Assembly: GCF_017873135.1 (NCBI RefSeq)
Contig: NZ_JAGGJV010000007.1
Coordinates: 186,001-250,000, forward strand
Direction: 5' to 3'
DNA from: Rhizobium herbae
GTDB lineage: Bacteria; Pseudomonadota; Alphaproteobacteria; Rhizobiales; Rhizobiaceae
Length of the DNA: 64,000 nt
The notes below the pieces were generated by a model, which worked only from the letters and a program-made list of their open reading frames with translations, did no database searches and had not been told where the DNA came from. Positions 28,626-38,267 of the stretch are shown one piece after another (the stretch's first letter is position 1; every line of letters starts with the position of its first letter). A program made the position numbers and the translations under genes.

Positions 28626-29612
28626 TTACTTCGGCTCGTCCATGTTCTTGGCGACCTCGAACGTGCCCGCCTTGATCTCCGCCCGCTTGGCTTCCATCGC
28701 AGCTTCCGCCTCTGCTGGCGCCACGCCCTTCACAAAGACGATATCGCTGCCGCCTTCCTTCATCAGGCCGAACGGCGTGTAGGTCTTGCCCACCGGCTTG
28801 CCGGCGGCGACGTCGGCGATGGCGGCATTCAGGATCGGGCGGAAATACCACATGGCGTTGGCAAACACCGTGTCCGGGTAGCGCGGCGTATAGTCGATCA
28901 GCGATCCCACCGACTTGATGCCGCGTTCCTTCGCAGCATCCGCTGTGCCGATGCGCTCGCCGAACAGAATATCGGCGCCGGCATCGATCTGGGCAAGGCC
29001 GGCTTCGCGGGCTTTCGGCGGATCGAAGAACGTACCGATGAAGGAGACCAGATGTTTGGCATCCGGATTGACGGCCTTGACGCCTTCCGCGAAGGCATTG
29101 ATCAGCATGTTGACTTCAGGGATCGGAATGGCGCCGACCGAACCGACGATGTTCGATTTGGTCATCTTGCCCGCCAGCATCCCGGCAAGATAGGCGCCGT
29201 CATGGTTCCAGGTGCCGAAGACGCCAAAATTGTCGCCGGCCTCAGCACCGCTCGACCCGAGCACGAATGCCGTGTCCGGATAATCGGCCGCCACCTGGCG
29301 CGCTTCCTTTTCAACGGCGTAGGCCTCGCCGATGATCAGCTTGTTGCCCTGCTCGGCATATTCGCGCATGGCGCGGGGATAATCTGTGCCGGAAACACCC
29401 TCGGAGAACACATATTCGATGACGCCTTCCTTGGCTGCATCCTGCAGCGCTTGATGAAGGCAGGAGTTCCAGGCATTTTCGACAGGCGAGGCATGAATGC
29501 CGGCAACCTTCATCGGGGCCGCCGCTCTTGCCAGCGGCGCGAACCCGCTGACCCCGAGGGCGATGCCCGATGCGATCACTGCACGGCGTGAAATCAGGAC
29601 GTCTTTGGTCAT
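28626..29612 (-). CDS. BMP-family ABC substrate-binding protein
   Basis: Periplasmic basic membrane protein (Med/PnrA-like) family, whose members bind nucleosides or bases. From the ATG at 29612 (GGGGAG 7 bases upstream) it has 328 residues. The N-terminus SRRAVIASGIALGVSG followed by ARAAAP is a Tat-like leader with twin Arg. Core motifs are visible: YAEQGNKLIIGEAY, YPDTAFVLGSS and FGTWNHDGAYLAGMLAG, with IGSVGAIPIPEV as the hinge segment. It is the first structural gene of the operon and has a well-formed sigma-70 promoter (29648-29676). Confidence 0.92.
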   Translation of the reverse strand: MTKDVLISRRAVIASGIALGVSGFAPLARAAAPMKVAGIHASPVENAWNSCLHQALQDAAKEGVIEYVFSEGVSGTDYPRAMREYAEQGNKLIIGEAYAVEKEARQVAADYPDTAFVLGSSGAEAGDNFGVFGTWNHDGAYLAGMLAGKMTKSNIVGSVGAIPIPEVNMLINAFAEGVKAVNPDAKHLVSFIGTFFDPPKAREAGLAQIDAGADILFGERIGTADAAKERGIKSVGSLIDYTPRYPDTVFANAMWYFRPILNAAIADVAAGKPVGKTYTPFGLMKEGGSDIVFVKGVAPAEAEAAMEAKRAEIKAGTFEVAKNMDEPK

Positions 29613-29647
29613 TGATTTGCTCCCCTTTTTTACCATTTGGTTCAAAA

Positions 29648-29676
29648 ACCATAGGGAGCGCCCAAAAAAGTGTCAA
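29648..29676 (-). promoter_or_regulatory. Sigma-70-type promoter of the BMP operon
   Basis: On the minus strand TTGACA (29676-29671), a 17-base spacer and TATGGT (29653-29648). An inverted repeat TGGTT-N4-AACCA (29638-29651) overlaps the -10 and could serve as an operator, perhaps for the GntR regulator encoded just upstream. Confidence 0.65.
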
Positions 29677-29736
29677 GCGCCAAATTGGCTTAAAAATCAG
29701 GCTGTTCGACCCAGCGCAACACCTTGAACTCGCTCG

Positions 29737-30450
29737 TCATACATCCTGCACGGAGGGGTGAAAAACGCCGGCGAACTGATAGCGGTCGCCGGGATGCGTA
29801 ACTTCGACATGGGTCACCGTGCGGCCGTTCTGCCACGTTTGCCGCGTCAGGCTCAAACAGGGCTCCCCTCGTTGCAACTCCAGCAACTGCGCCGTCGCTA
29901 CATCGGCCGGGACGGCGCGAATGATATGCTTGGCTTCGGTCCAGGGAACCTGCTCCAAAAGCCAGACGCCCGGCGGGATGGACGCGAAGGCTTCATCGCG
30001 GGCGCCTGGGACGGCGTCAAGCATGATCAGACGTCGCTCGATCGCATTCGGCCTGCCGTCGACGACATGAAGGCACTGCAATCGCAGCACCTCCACATCC
30101 GGCGTCTCGGCCAGCTTCAGCGCCTCATGCGGCGTCAAGCGCTCCACTTTGCGGGTCAGGATCGAATAGCTGTATTCGTGGCCGGCCATCTGTGCCTCGA
30201 CGCCGATGTCCTGGATGTCCATGACTGTCCGGTCGATCTGCGGCGCGCTGACGAAGGTGCCGTGGCGGCGGCGGCGCACGATCATGCCGCGGCGGGCGAG
30301 AACGGTCAGTGCCTTGCTGACCGTCATGCGCGAGCACTGGTACTGATCCACCAGCTCCTGCTCGGTGGGAACGCGCTGGCCGGGCTTCCAGGCGCCGCTC
30401 ATGATCCTTGCTTCGATCTCCTCGAAGATACGCTGATGAAGCGGCGTCAC
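29737..30450 (-). CDS. GntR-family regulator, HutC subfamily
   Basis: 237 residues: N-terminal winged helix-turn-helix (about 5-70, PGQRVPTEQELVDQYQCSRMTVSKAL) and a C-terminal UTRA ligand domain ending RYQFAGVFHPS, wording very like histidine-utilisation repressors. No hut genes are nearby. It lies 125 bp upstream of the BMP operon on the same strand and diverges from a polar amino-acid-type ABC importer. A 16-bp inverted repeat (30603-30618) over the divergent promoter is its likely operator. It could control either unit or both. Confidence 0.88.
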   Translation of the reverse strand: MTPLHQRIFEEIEARIMSGAWKPGQRVPTEQELVDQYQCSRMTVSKALTVLARRGMIVRRRRHGTFVSAPQIDRTVMDIQDIGVEAQMAGHEYSYSILTRKVERLTPHEALKLAETPDVEVLRLQCLHVVDGRPNAIERRLIMLDAVPGARDEAFASIPPGVWLLEQVPWTEAKHIIRAVPADVATAQLLELQRGEPCLSLTRQTWQNGRTVTHVEVTHPGDRYQFAGVFHPSVQDV

Positions 30451-30576
30451 ATATCACCTCGACTTTGCATGGCGGCCTTGCTTTGAGCGGCGCCATCGGA
30501 CCTGCCCTTTGGCTCTTTTCGGATGAGCTTTGCATCGACCAAACATCCCGGCACAAAAATTGCAACACAGGGTGCA

Positions 30577-30618
30577 TTGACACTCCCTGTATGGCGCTGT
30601 TTATTTGTATAGTCAAAT
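30577..30618 (+). promoter_or_regulatory. Promoter with overlapping HutC/GntR-type operator
   Basis: TTGACA (30577-30582), a 17-base spacer and TTTATT (30600-30605) drive the ABC genes to the right. An inverted repeat, ATTTG-N6-CAAAT (30603-30618, ATTTGTATAGTCAAAT), covers the -10 and start region. Its TTGTATA core resembles HutC/GntR operators, and the regulator gene lies immediately to the left. Confidence 0.6.
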
Positions 30619-30705
30619 GCGGGACAAAGAAACCTGCAGACTTCGATAACAGATGGGAACTTCCCCCTGGTCCATCATGGAAGGGGTAAAACTGGAGAGA
30701 TGACA

Positions 30706-31533
30706 ATGAGAGCAGGTTTCTTGGTAAGAGGTCTCGCCACCGCCGCCCTTCTGCTGGGCACGACGTTTTCGGCACACGCCGAAGACGCATTGGCGCGCGT
30801 CAAGGCCGCAGGCAGTTTGAAGGTTGGAACGGAGACGGCGTTTGCGCCATTCGATTTCATCGACGCCGGCGAACATGCCGGATTGAACGTCGATGTCTTT
30901 GCCGAGATCGGCAAGGAACTCGGCGTCACCATCGAGTGGGTGGCACTTCCCTGGGAGGGCGTGCTGCCCGGACTGGAAGCTGGAAAATTCGATATGGTCG
31001 CCGGTCCGGCGACGATCACCAAGGCCCGCATGGAGCGTTATCGCTTCACGCCGCCGGTGGCCGAAGCAACCGTTGCGATCCTGAAAAAGGCAGGCGACAC
31101 GACGATCACCAAGCCGGAGGACATTGCCGGAAAGGCCATCGGCGTCGGCAAGGCCACCGCCCAGCTGGCGCAGCTGACGGCCTATTCCGAGACGCTGCCG
31201 ACCAAGGTGGACGTACGCGAATACCCGGCCTTCACCGAATCCTACGCCGATCTGGCTGCCGGCCGTATTGCCGGCGTTGCCAATTCGCTGCCGAACATCG
31301 CCTTCGTCGCCAGCCAGCGCAAGGATACGTTCGAGGTCGTCTTGCCGCCCTTCGGCCAGAAATCCTATTTCGGCTTCATCGGCACCAAGGATGCGGACCA
31401 TGCGCCGCTGATGGTTGCGATCGATGCAGCCCTTCTGAAAATGAAGGGCGATGGCCGGTTGGCCGAAATGCAGAAGAAGTGGTTCGGCGCCAGCTTCGAT
31501 ACGCCGGATTCCGTGCCGGATCCGGCATTCTGA
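30706..31533 (+). CDS. Polar amino-acid-type ABC substrate-binding protein
   Basis: Periplasmic SBP_bac_3 family protein. An ATG at 30700 also fits the frame, but GGAGA lies 8 bases before the ATG at 30706, giving 275 residues with signal peptide ending FSAHA. Core: LKVGTETAFAPFDFID, then ELGVTIEWVALPWEGVLPGLEAGKFDMV (in part) and the ligand-loop region TKARMERYRFTPPV. The usual acidic amino-acid-binding residue pattern is present, but the ligand cannot be chosen. First gene of a four-gene importer. Confidence 0.9.
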   Translation: MRAGFLVRGLATAALLLGTTFSAHAEDALARVKAAGSLKVGTETAFAPFDFIDAGEHAGLNVDVFAEIGKELGVTIEWVALPWEGVLPGLEAGKFDMVAGPATITKARMERYRFTPPVAEATVAILKKAGDTTITKPEDIAGKAIGVGKATAQLAQLTAYSETLPTKVDVREYPAFTESYADLAAGRIAGVANSLPNIAFVASQRKDTFEVVLPPFGQKSYFGFIGTKDADHAPLMVAIDAALLKMKGDGRLAEMQKKWFGASFDTPDSVPDPAF

Positions 31534-31632
31534 TCTGACCTTGCAAGTCTCGATGCGCGCCGGTCCAACGGCGCGGCGCGCATCCCTTGCCAGCGCTGAA
31601 GCGCTTGCCTCCACCGGACGGAACGGTATGCA

Positions 31633-32274
31633 ATGTCCCTGAAACTCTTCGAGCTTCTGCTGAAAGCGTCGCTCTACACCATCGGCATCAGCCTGATATC
31701 GATCCTGATCGGCTTTGCCATCGCCATTCTTCTGTCCGGTGCGATGCTGTCCGGCCGCAAGTTCTTTAGCGCTCCTGCACAGATTTTCATCAGCTTCTTT
31801 CGCGGCGTGCCCCTGCTGGTGCAGCTCCTGCTGATATACAATCTCCTGCCGGTGATCGGCATCAACGTGCCGAGCATCGTCGCGGCGATCGTCGGCCTGT
31901 CCCTGTGCACCGCCGCCTATCAGGCGGAAAACCTGCGCGGCGGCTTTGCCAGCGTTCCGCGCGGCCTGATCGAATCCGCCGAGATGGTGGGCTTCACGCC
32001 CGGTCAGGCCTTCCGGCGCATCAAGGTTCCGATCGCACTCCGGCTGACCTTTCCAGCCCTCGTCAATGAGGCGATCCTCATCCTGAAGGCCTCGTCGCTT
32101 GTCTCCGTCGTCGGCATCGTCGAACTGACGCGCATGGCACAGGATCTGGCTGGCAGCACCTTCCTGCCTCTTGAGATTTTCGCCTCCGCCGGTCTCATCT
32201 ATCTCGTGATCAATTTGGTGGTCGCCCGCGCCGGCGGACTGATCGAACGGTCGCTGCCGGGGATACCGCGATGA
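31633..32274 (+). CDS. Polar amino-acid ABC transporter permease 1
   Basis: HisM/HisQ-type inner-membrane permease of 213 residues with five to six helices. FRGVPLLVQLLLIYNLLP is the family signature, and GLIESAEMVGFTPGQAFRRIKVPIA the EAA loop that contacts the ATPase. It follows the binding protein after 99 bases and overlaps permease 2 by 4 bases. Confidence 0.92.
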   Translation: MSLKLFELLLKASLYTIGISLISILIGFAIAILLSGAMLSGRKFFSAPAQIFISFFRGVPLLVQLLLIYNLLPVIGINVPSIVAAIVGLSLCTAAYQAENLRGGFASVPRGLIESAEMVGFTPGQAFRRIKVPIALRLTFPALVNEAILILKASSLVSVVGIVELTRMAQDLAGSTFLPLEIFASAGLIYLVINLVVARAGGLIERSLPGIPR

Positions 32275-32935
32275 TCTTCGACGTCAACGTCATCTTCGAC
32301 CAGTTGCCGGCAATCCTCAGAGGCGCCGGCGTCACCATTCTTCTCTGGATCGCAGCGACGATCGGCGGCGCCTTCTTCGGCTTCCTCGTCGCGGTCGGCC
32401 GGCGCTATGGCGGCCGGCTTGTCAATCTGCCGCTCGGTTTCTGCGTCGAAATCCTGCGCGGAACACCGTTCCTGATCCAGATTTTCCTGCTTTATTATGG
32501 CGGCCCCTTCATCGGACTTGCGCTCGATCCGGTCCCCGCCGGGCTGATGGGACTGACGGTCTATGGAGCGGCCTATTACAGCGAGATCTTCCGTTCAGGC
32601 TTTGCGGCTATTCCCGTCGGCCACATCGAAGCGGCACAATGCGTCGGGCTGACGCAAGGACAGATCATTCGCCGTATCCTTTTGCCGGAAATGACAATGC
32701 TGGTGCTGCCGCCTTCGGTCAACATGGCGGTGATCATCCTCAAGGAAACCGCCATCCTGTCGATCATCACTGTGCCGGAACTGACGCTGACCGTCAGCGC
32801 CATCGGCTCCCAGCAATATGCCTTCGTCGAATCTCTCTTCCTGCTCGCCCTGATCTACTGGGCGCTGGTCGAAGCGGCCGGACGGCTTGGCCATCTCGCA
32901 GAAACACGGTTGTCCAGATACAGGTTTTCCCAATC

Positions 32936-32939
<4 letters not shown>
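32271..32939 (+). CDS. Polar amino-acid ABC transporter permease 2
   Basis: HisM/HisQ-type permease of 222 residues with LRGTPFLIQIFLLYYGGPF and the EAA loop GHIEAAQCVGLTQGQIIRRILLPE. Start and stop both overlap neighbouring genes (ATGA). It pairs with permease 1 as a heterodimer. Confidence 0.92.
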
Positions 32940-33727
<788 letters not shown>

Positions 33728-33730
33728 CTG

Positions 33731-35146
33731 CTAAGACCTGTCGAACAGCTTGCCGGGGTTGAAGAGATTGGCCGGATCGAGCGCTTTCTTGATCTGCGCC
33801 ATTAGGACGAGCTTTGTCGGGTCGGAGGTCGCCCGCAGAGCGTGAATGCGCTTCGAGCCGACGCCGTGCTCGGCGGAAAACGATCCGCCCATCGCCCTGA
33901 GATCCGCGTAGAGAATGGCCTCGATCGCGTCGCGCCGCTCGTCGGTCAGCCAATCTCCGGGCCGGTTCAGAACGATGTGCAGATTGCCGTCGGCGAGGTG
34001 GCCGAAGACGAAAGGAGAGAGTCCCGCTTCGATTGTCGATAACGCCGGAACCGCGCGGTCGAGAAACGCTTCCGTCTGACCAAGCGGCACCGAGATGTCG
34101 TAGGACGGCGCTGCCGGATAATCCCGGTACATCAGGCCGGTCTCTTCCCGAAGGCGCCAGATTTCCTGTTCCTGCGACGTCGACGCAGCAAGCACCGCCG
34201 TCGTCTCCGGATAAGGTTCGGCGATCGTCTCGAACAAGGCCATCAAGGCGTCGTGAAGCTCAGTTTCGTCATTTCCGCCGAGCCCGATGACCAGATGTGC
34301 CGGGCTGTCTCCATCGTAGTCCGGCGCGGCCCAACCGAAGTGTCCGGAGGTGAACTTGAAATAGCGCGACCAGAGAACCTCGGCGGCCCGAAGCTTTCCG
34401 GTAGCGCGCGCCAGTGCCACCAGGTCAAGGGCCGCGCGCGTCGAGGGAAGGCCGAAGATCGCTGTCGCGGTGGCGCGCGGCACCGGGTCCAGCTTGATCA
34501 CGAGCTTTGTCACCACGCCGAGCGTGCCTTCGGCGCCAATGAAGAGATGCTTCAGGTCGTAGCCGGCCGAGTTTTTTACCACCCGTGTGAGATCGGAATA
34601 GACCGAGCCATCGGTCAGAACCGCTTCCAGTCCGAGAATACGGTGGCGCATGACCCCGTTGCGGAAGGCCATGACGCCGCCGGCATTGGTGGAGACCATG
34701 CCGCCGAGCGTCGCCGATCCCCGCGCGGCGAGGTCGATCCCCGGCTCAAGACGGTGTTCCATGGCCGCCTCCTGCAGGGCTTGCAGGGTCGCGCCGGCCT
34801 CGACGACGGCGACGCACTCGATCGGATCGATCTCAACGATGCGGTTCATTTTCTGCAGCGAGAGCACAAGCTCGCCGCGCTTCGATATGCCGCCCCCGAC
34901 CAAACCGGTTCGTCCGCCCTGCGGTACGATCGCGATAGAGTTGCGCCTGCAGATCCCGATGACGGCGGCAACCTCTTGCGTCGATGCTGGCGAAACGACC
35001 GCGGATGCCCGCAGATTGTCCGGATGTCCGCCCGGGTCGAGTTGTGCGATTGCCTCCCCGTGGCGGATGCCGCCGCTGCCAATGGCGGCGGCGATCTCCG
35101 CAAGTGCTTGGTTGAATATCCGCGTGTCTTTCATCGGCGCCGCCAT
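33731..35146 (-). CDS. FAD-linked oxidase (GlcD/D-2-hydroxyacid dehydrogenase type)
   Basis: Flavoprotein that oxidises a 2-hydroxy acid. 471 residues from the ATG at 35146; a GTG at 35176 and an ATG at 35134 are alternatives. FAD_binding_4 domain with PQGGRTGLVGGG and SATLGGMVSTNAGG (pyrophosphate loop), then FAD-oxidase C domain with HLADGNLHIVL and the C-terminal SAEHGVGSKR, which matches the metal/substrate site of D-lactate and D-2-hydroxyglutarate dehydrogenases. Third gene of the monooxygenase operon; it may oxidise a hydroxy acid released by the monooxygenase. Confidence 0.88.
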   Translation of the reverse strand: MAAPMKDTRIFNQALAEIAAAIGSGGIRHGEAIAQLDPGGHPDNLRASAVVSPASTQEVAAVIGICRRNSIAIVPQGGRTGLVGGGISKRGELVLSLQKMNRIVEIDPIECVAVVEAGATLQALQEAAMEHRLEPGIDLAARGSATLGGMVSTNAGGVMAFRNGVMRHRILGLEAVLTDGSVYSDLTRVVKNSAGYDLKHLFIGAEGTLGVVTKLVIKLDPVPRATATAIFGLPSTRAALDLVALARATGKLRAAEVLWSRYFKFTSGHFGWAAPDYDGDSPAHLVIGLGGNDETELHDALMALFETIAEPYPETTAVLAASTSQEQEIWRLREETGLMYRDYPAAPSYDISVPLGQTEAFLDRAVPALSTIEAGLSPFVFGHLADGNLHIVLNRPGDWLTDERRDAIEAILYADLRAMGGSFSAEHGVGSKRIHALRATSDPTKLVLMAQIKKALDPANLFNPGKLFDRS

Positions 35147-35165
35147 GCCAGGTTTCCCGCCCCCG

Positions 35166-35702
35166 TTAGACGTCACGTGTCATCGCCAATTGCTGAAATC
35201 CACCCTGCCAGTAAAGGAGCGGTTGCACATCGGGCCTGACGGTGATGGCCCGCACATGTCCGATCAGGATCGCATGCGAATGATGATGGATGGCCTGTTC
35301 CAGCGCGCAGTCAAGGACCGTCAAGGCATCCTTCAGCGCCAGCGTACCGGTCGCCAGCGTATGCCAGTCCGCGCCTGTGTAGCGCGCCAAACCCTGGCGC
35401 CCATCATGGCCGGCAAAGGATTGCGCGATATGTTGCTGATCTTGGGCAAGCACGTTGACGCAGAAGCGGCGGTGCCGTTCGAGGGCCGGCCAGGACGACG
35501 AGGTACGGTTGACGCTGACGATGACCGACGGCACGTCGGCGGAAAGCGACGAGACCGACGTGGCCGTGAAGCCTGTCCGATCATCGCCATATCCAACCGT
35601 TATGACGCTGACGGCGCCGGCGAGCTGGCGCATGGACAGCTTGAAGCTCGCCGCGTCGACGAGATGGTCCGAGTCCGGAATAATCGCGGTCGCGGCGTTC
35701 AT
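35166..35702 (-). CDS. Flavin reductase (FMN-dependent monooxygenase partner)
   Basis: Supplies reduced flavin to a two-component monooxygenase. 178 residues from the ATG at 35702, which has AGGAGG 8 bases upstream; the frame is open to 35732. FLAV_REDUCT/HpaC-like fold: MRQLAGAVSVITVG, RTGFTATSVSSLSADVPSVIVSVN (in part) and the C-terminal PLLYWQGGFQQL. Starts 4 bases after the LLM monooxygenase stop. Confidence 0.92.
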   Translation of the reverse strand: MNAATAIIPDSDHLVDAASFKLSMRQLAGAVSVITVGYGDDRTGFTATSVSSLSADVPSVIVSVNRTSSSWPALERHRRFCVNVLAQDQQHIAQSFAGHDGRQGLARYTGADWHTLATGTLALKDALTVLDCALEQAIHHHSHAILIGHVRAITVRPDVQPLLYWQGGFQQLAMTRDV

Positions 35703-35706
35703 GGCC

Positions 35707-37065
35707 TCAGCCTCCTGCCTTGGTGCGGGCAACCGTGAAGCGATTGTCGGGCATGGACAGGCCCAGATTTTCCCGCAGGGTCGGGCCTTCGTATTCGTCG
35801 CGGAACAAGCCGCGGCGACGCAGTTCCGGCAAGACGAGTTCGGTGAAATCGGTAAGGCTCGAGGGTAGGGTCGGAAACATCAGGATGAAGCCGTCGCAAG
35901 CGCGGCTCTCGAACCATTCCTCCATGAAATCGGCGATCTGCTTCGGCGTCCCGGTCATGCCGTTGCCGGTGTGTTTTTCGGCATAGTGGCGGATCAGTTC
36001 GCCGACCGTGCGGCCTTTCTTGACGAAATCGACCAGTTCATCGAACAGAGCGCGCGAGCCCTTCGGGGCATCCGGCAGGCGGTCCATCGGGAAGGGCTTG
36101 TCGAGCGGTACGCCGCGGAGGTCCGCCTCCAGAAACTCCGACAGCATCAGCCGTCCGACATCCGGATGCAGCTTGTCGATCAGAAACTCGACCTTGGCCT
36201 TTGCTTCAGCCTCGGTTTCGGCAACATTGATGACGACACCGGGCATGATCTTCAGGTCGTTCGGGTCGCGCCCATAGGCCGGCATGCGGCCCTTGACGTT
36301 CTGATAGAAGGCGCGGTTGCGGTCGATATTGGAGGCAAGGCTGAACACCACTTCAGCCGTGCGCGCCGCCATGTCCATGCCGGGTTCCGATCCGCCGGCT
36401 TGCGCGATGACAGGGCGCCCCTGCGGCGAGCGGGCGATATTAAGGGGGCCGCGTACCTGAAAGTGCTTGCCCTTGTGGTTCAACGTATGATGCTTGGTCT
36501 TGTCGTAGTAGACGCCGTTTTCGCGATCCAGCAGCAACGCGCCATCCTCGAAACTGTCCCACAGGCCGAACACCACATCGACGAATTCGTTGCCGCGCTC
36601 ATAGCGCAGCGCATGCGGGTCCAGCCCTTCGCGATTGAAGTTGTAGCCGGTCTCGTCGTGGTCGGAGGTAACGACATTCCAGCAGACCCGCCCGCCGCTC
36701 AAGTGATCGATCGAGGCAAACAGGCGGGCGACGTTGAACGGCTCGTAGTAGCTGGTGGAGACGGTCGCCACCAGGCCCAGTTTTTCGGTGGAGACGGAGA
36801 GGGCGGACAGGAGCGAAAGCGGCTCGAAGCGGTTCATCTTCGTCGGGCTGCGGGCCAGCGCATCCGGATCGCCGACGCCGGCCGCAGGTGAATCGGCCAA
36901 AAACATGAAGTCAAATTTGGCGGCTTCCGAGAGCTTGGCGACGTTGAGCAAATGGCTGAAATCATTGGCGCCATTCACATCGCTTGCGGGATGGCGCCAG
37001 GCTGCAGGGTGGAAACCGAACGTGTAGACAAAGGTTCCAAGCTTCAGTTTGTCTTCTCGTGCCAT
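35707..37065 (-). CDS. LLM-class flavin-dependent monooxygenase (NtaA/SnaA/DszA type)
   Basis: FMNH2-dependent oxygenase of the bacterial-luciferase fold, 452 residues. NtaA-subfamily text: FDFMFLADSPA, PLSLLSALSVSTEKLGLVATVSTSYYEPF (in part), GRVCWNVVTSDHDETGYNF, and the PVIAQAGGSEPGMDMAART region. AAGGGG lies 6 bases before the ATG. The operon with flavin reductase and FAD oxidase, facing a small-ligand ABC importer, suggests oxidative breakdown of a sulfur- or nitrogen-containing compound. Family members attack nitrilotriacetate, EDTA, dibenzothiophene sulfone or dimethyl sulfide, so the substrate cannot be named. Confidence 0.92.
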   Translation of the reverse strand: MAREDKLKLGTFVYTFGFHPAAWRHPASDVNGANDFSHLLNVAKLSEAAKFDFMFLADSPAAGVGDPDALARSPTKMNRFEPLSLLSALSVSTEKLGLVATVSTSYYEPFNVARLFASIDHLSGGRVCWNVVTSDHDETGYNFNREGLDPHALRYERGNEFVDVVFGLWDSFEDGALLLDRENGVYYDKTKHHTLNHKGKHFQVRGPLNIARSPQGRPVIAQAGGSEPGMDMAARTAEVVFSLASNIDRNRAFYQNVKGRMPAYGRDPNDLKIMPGVVINVAETEAEAKAKVEFLIDKLHPDVGRLMLSEFLEADLRGVPLDKPFPMDRLPDAPKGSRALFDELVDFVKKGRTVGELIRHYAEKHTGNGMTGTPKQIADFMEEWFESRACDGFILMFPTLPSSLTDFTELVLPELRRRGLFRDEYEGPTLRENLGLSMPDNRFTVARTKAGG

Positions 37066-37206
37066 GACATCCCCTTTTCTCTGTCGTGTCCGATGCTGCT
37101 TTGCAGCTCATCGTTCCAGTCGCCGAGGAAAGTATGAATGGATTGCCGATACGAACAAGCGCGCGCAGCTGCGATTTGGTTTAGTTTTTCTAAAATGTCG
37201 GCCGCA

Positions 37207-38130
37207 TCAGAGAACATCGCGCGGCTTTGACAAACCGGCCTGAACGCGCGAAATCGCCATCACCCAATTGCGAAACTGCAGGCCGAACGGCTTTTGCAAA
37301 GCCGAACGGTCCCAGGCCAGAAAATAGCTTTCCGGCAACGGCAGGCGGATATCGACCGGAATGACCAGCGTCCGGGCCGCCAGCTCATCCTCGATCATGG
37401 AAACCTGCGCCAGCACGAAGCCGCGCTTGTTGACTGCCGCATCGATGGCGCTGCTGGAAAGGGTGAAGGAGAGCCCGGCTGGGGCCTCGCGGTATTCGAT
37501 CCCGACCTTCTGCGCAAATTCACTCCAGCGCGGATAGGGCGTGAAGTGCTTTTCCCATTCCACGTTGAGCAGCGGATAGCCAAAGATGCCCGCAGGCGTC
37601 AAAGTCTCTTGCTGCAGGATGCCCGGGGCGCAGACCGGCACGACCCAGTCGCGATAAAGCTCTGTGTAGTGCTCATGCTGGATGACGTCCGAGCCGTAGC
37701 TGATGCGGAAATCGACGTCATCGAAACCCATCTGCGGTTCCTTGTCGCGGCCGATAATGCGAACGTTGGCATCCGGGTGCAGCGCCTGCCAGTCGAAAAT
37801 CTTGCGGCCAATCCATTTGTTGACTACCGAAGACAGCGCACTCAACACTAGGCTGCTTTCATTGCGTGCGCGGTCGAGGGATTGCTGCGCCAATGCAAAC
37901 TGATTGAACCCCTTGGAAATCTCACGGTGATAAATCCGCCCGAGCGAGGTCAGCTCGACGTTCCGTCCCCTGCGCTCCAGCAAAGCCACGCCCAGATATT
38001 CCTCGATCTTGCGGATCTGCTGGCTCACGGCACCGGGAGACACATTCAATTCAAGCGCTGCCGCCGTCACGCTTCCGCAACGCCCCACGGCCTCGAAGGC
38101 CTGCAAACCCCGAAGCGGAACCGTTTTCAA
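37207..38130 (-). CDS. LysR-family transcriptional regulator
   Basis: 307 residues with N-terminal winged helix-turn-helix (about 5-65, LRGLQAFEAVGRCGSVTAAALELNVSPGAVSQQIRKIEEYLG in outline) and a LysR substrate-binding domain. The N-terminal wording and the DVDFRISYG segment are GcvA-like. It lies 141 bp upstream of the LLM monooxygenase operon on the same strand and is the probable regulator of it. Confidence 0.9.
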   Translation of the reverse strand: MKTVPLRGLQAFEAVGRCGSVTAAALELNVSPGAVSQQIRKIEEYLGVALLERRGRNVELTSLGRIYHREISKGFNQFALAQQSLDRARNESSLVLSALSSVVNKWIGRKIFDWQALHPDANVRIIGRDKEPQMGFDDVDFRISYGSDVIQHEHYTELYRDWVVPVCAPGILQQETLTPAGIFGYPLLNVEWEKHFTPYPRWSEFAQKVGIEYREAPAGLSFTLSSSAIDAAVNKRGFVLAQVSMIEDELAARTLVIPVDIRLPLPESYFLAWDRSALQKPFGLQFRNWVMAISRVQAGLSKPRDVL

Positions 38131-38267
38131 TCGGCACTCCCAGCTGTTCGATCTCTAAGGACAAGTCGCCAGAGGCAAATGTCCGTTCAACTGTCTTTCA
38201 TAGCCGCGCCTTTGCATCGCGACAATGATGCACAAACAGTATCGAGCAAGGCACAGCGCGATAAAAG

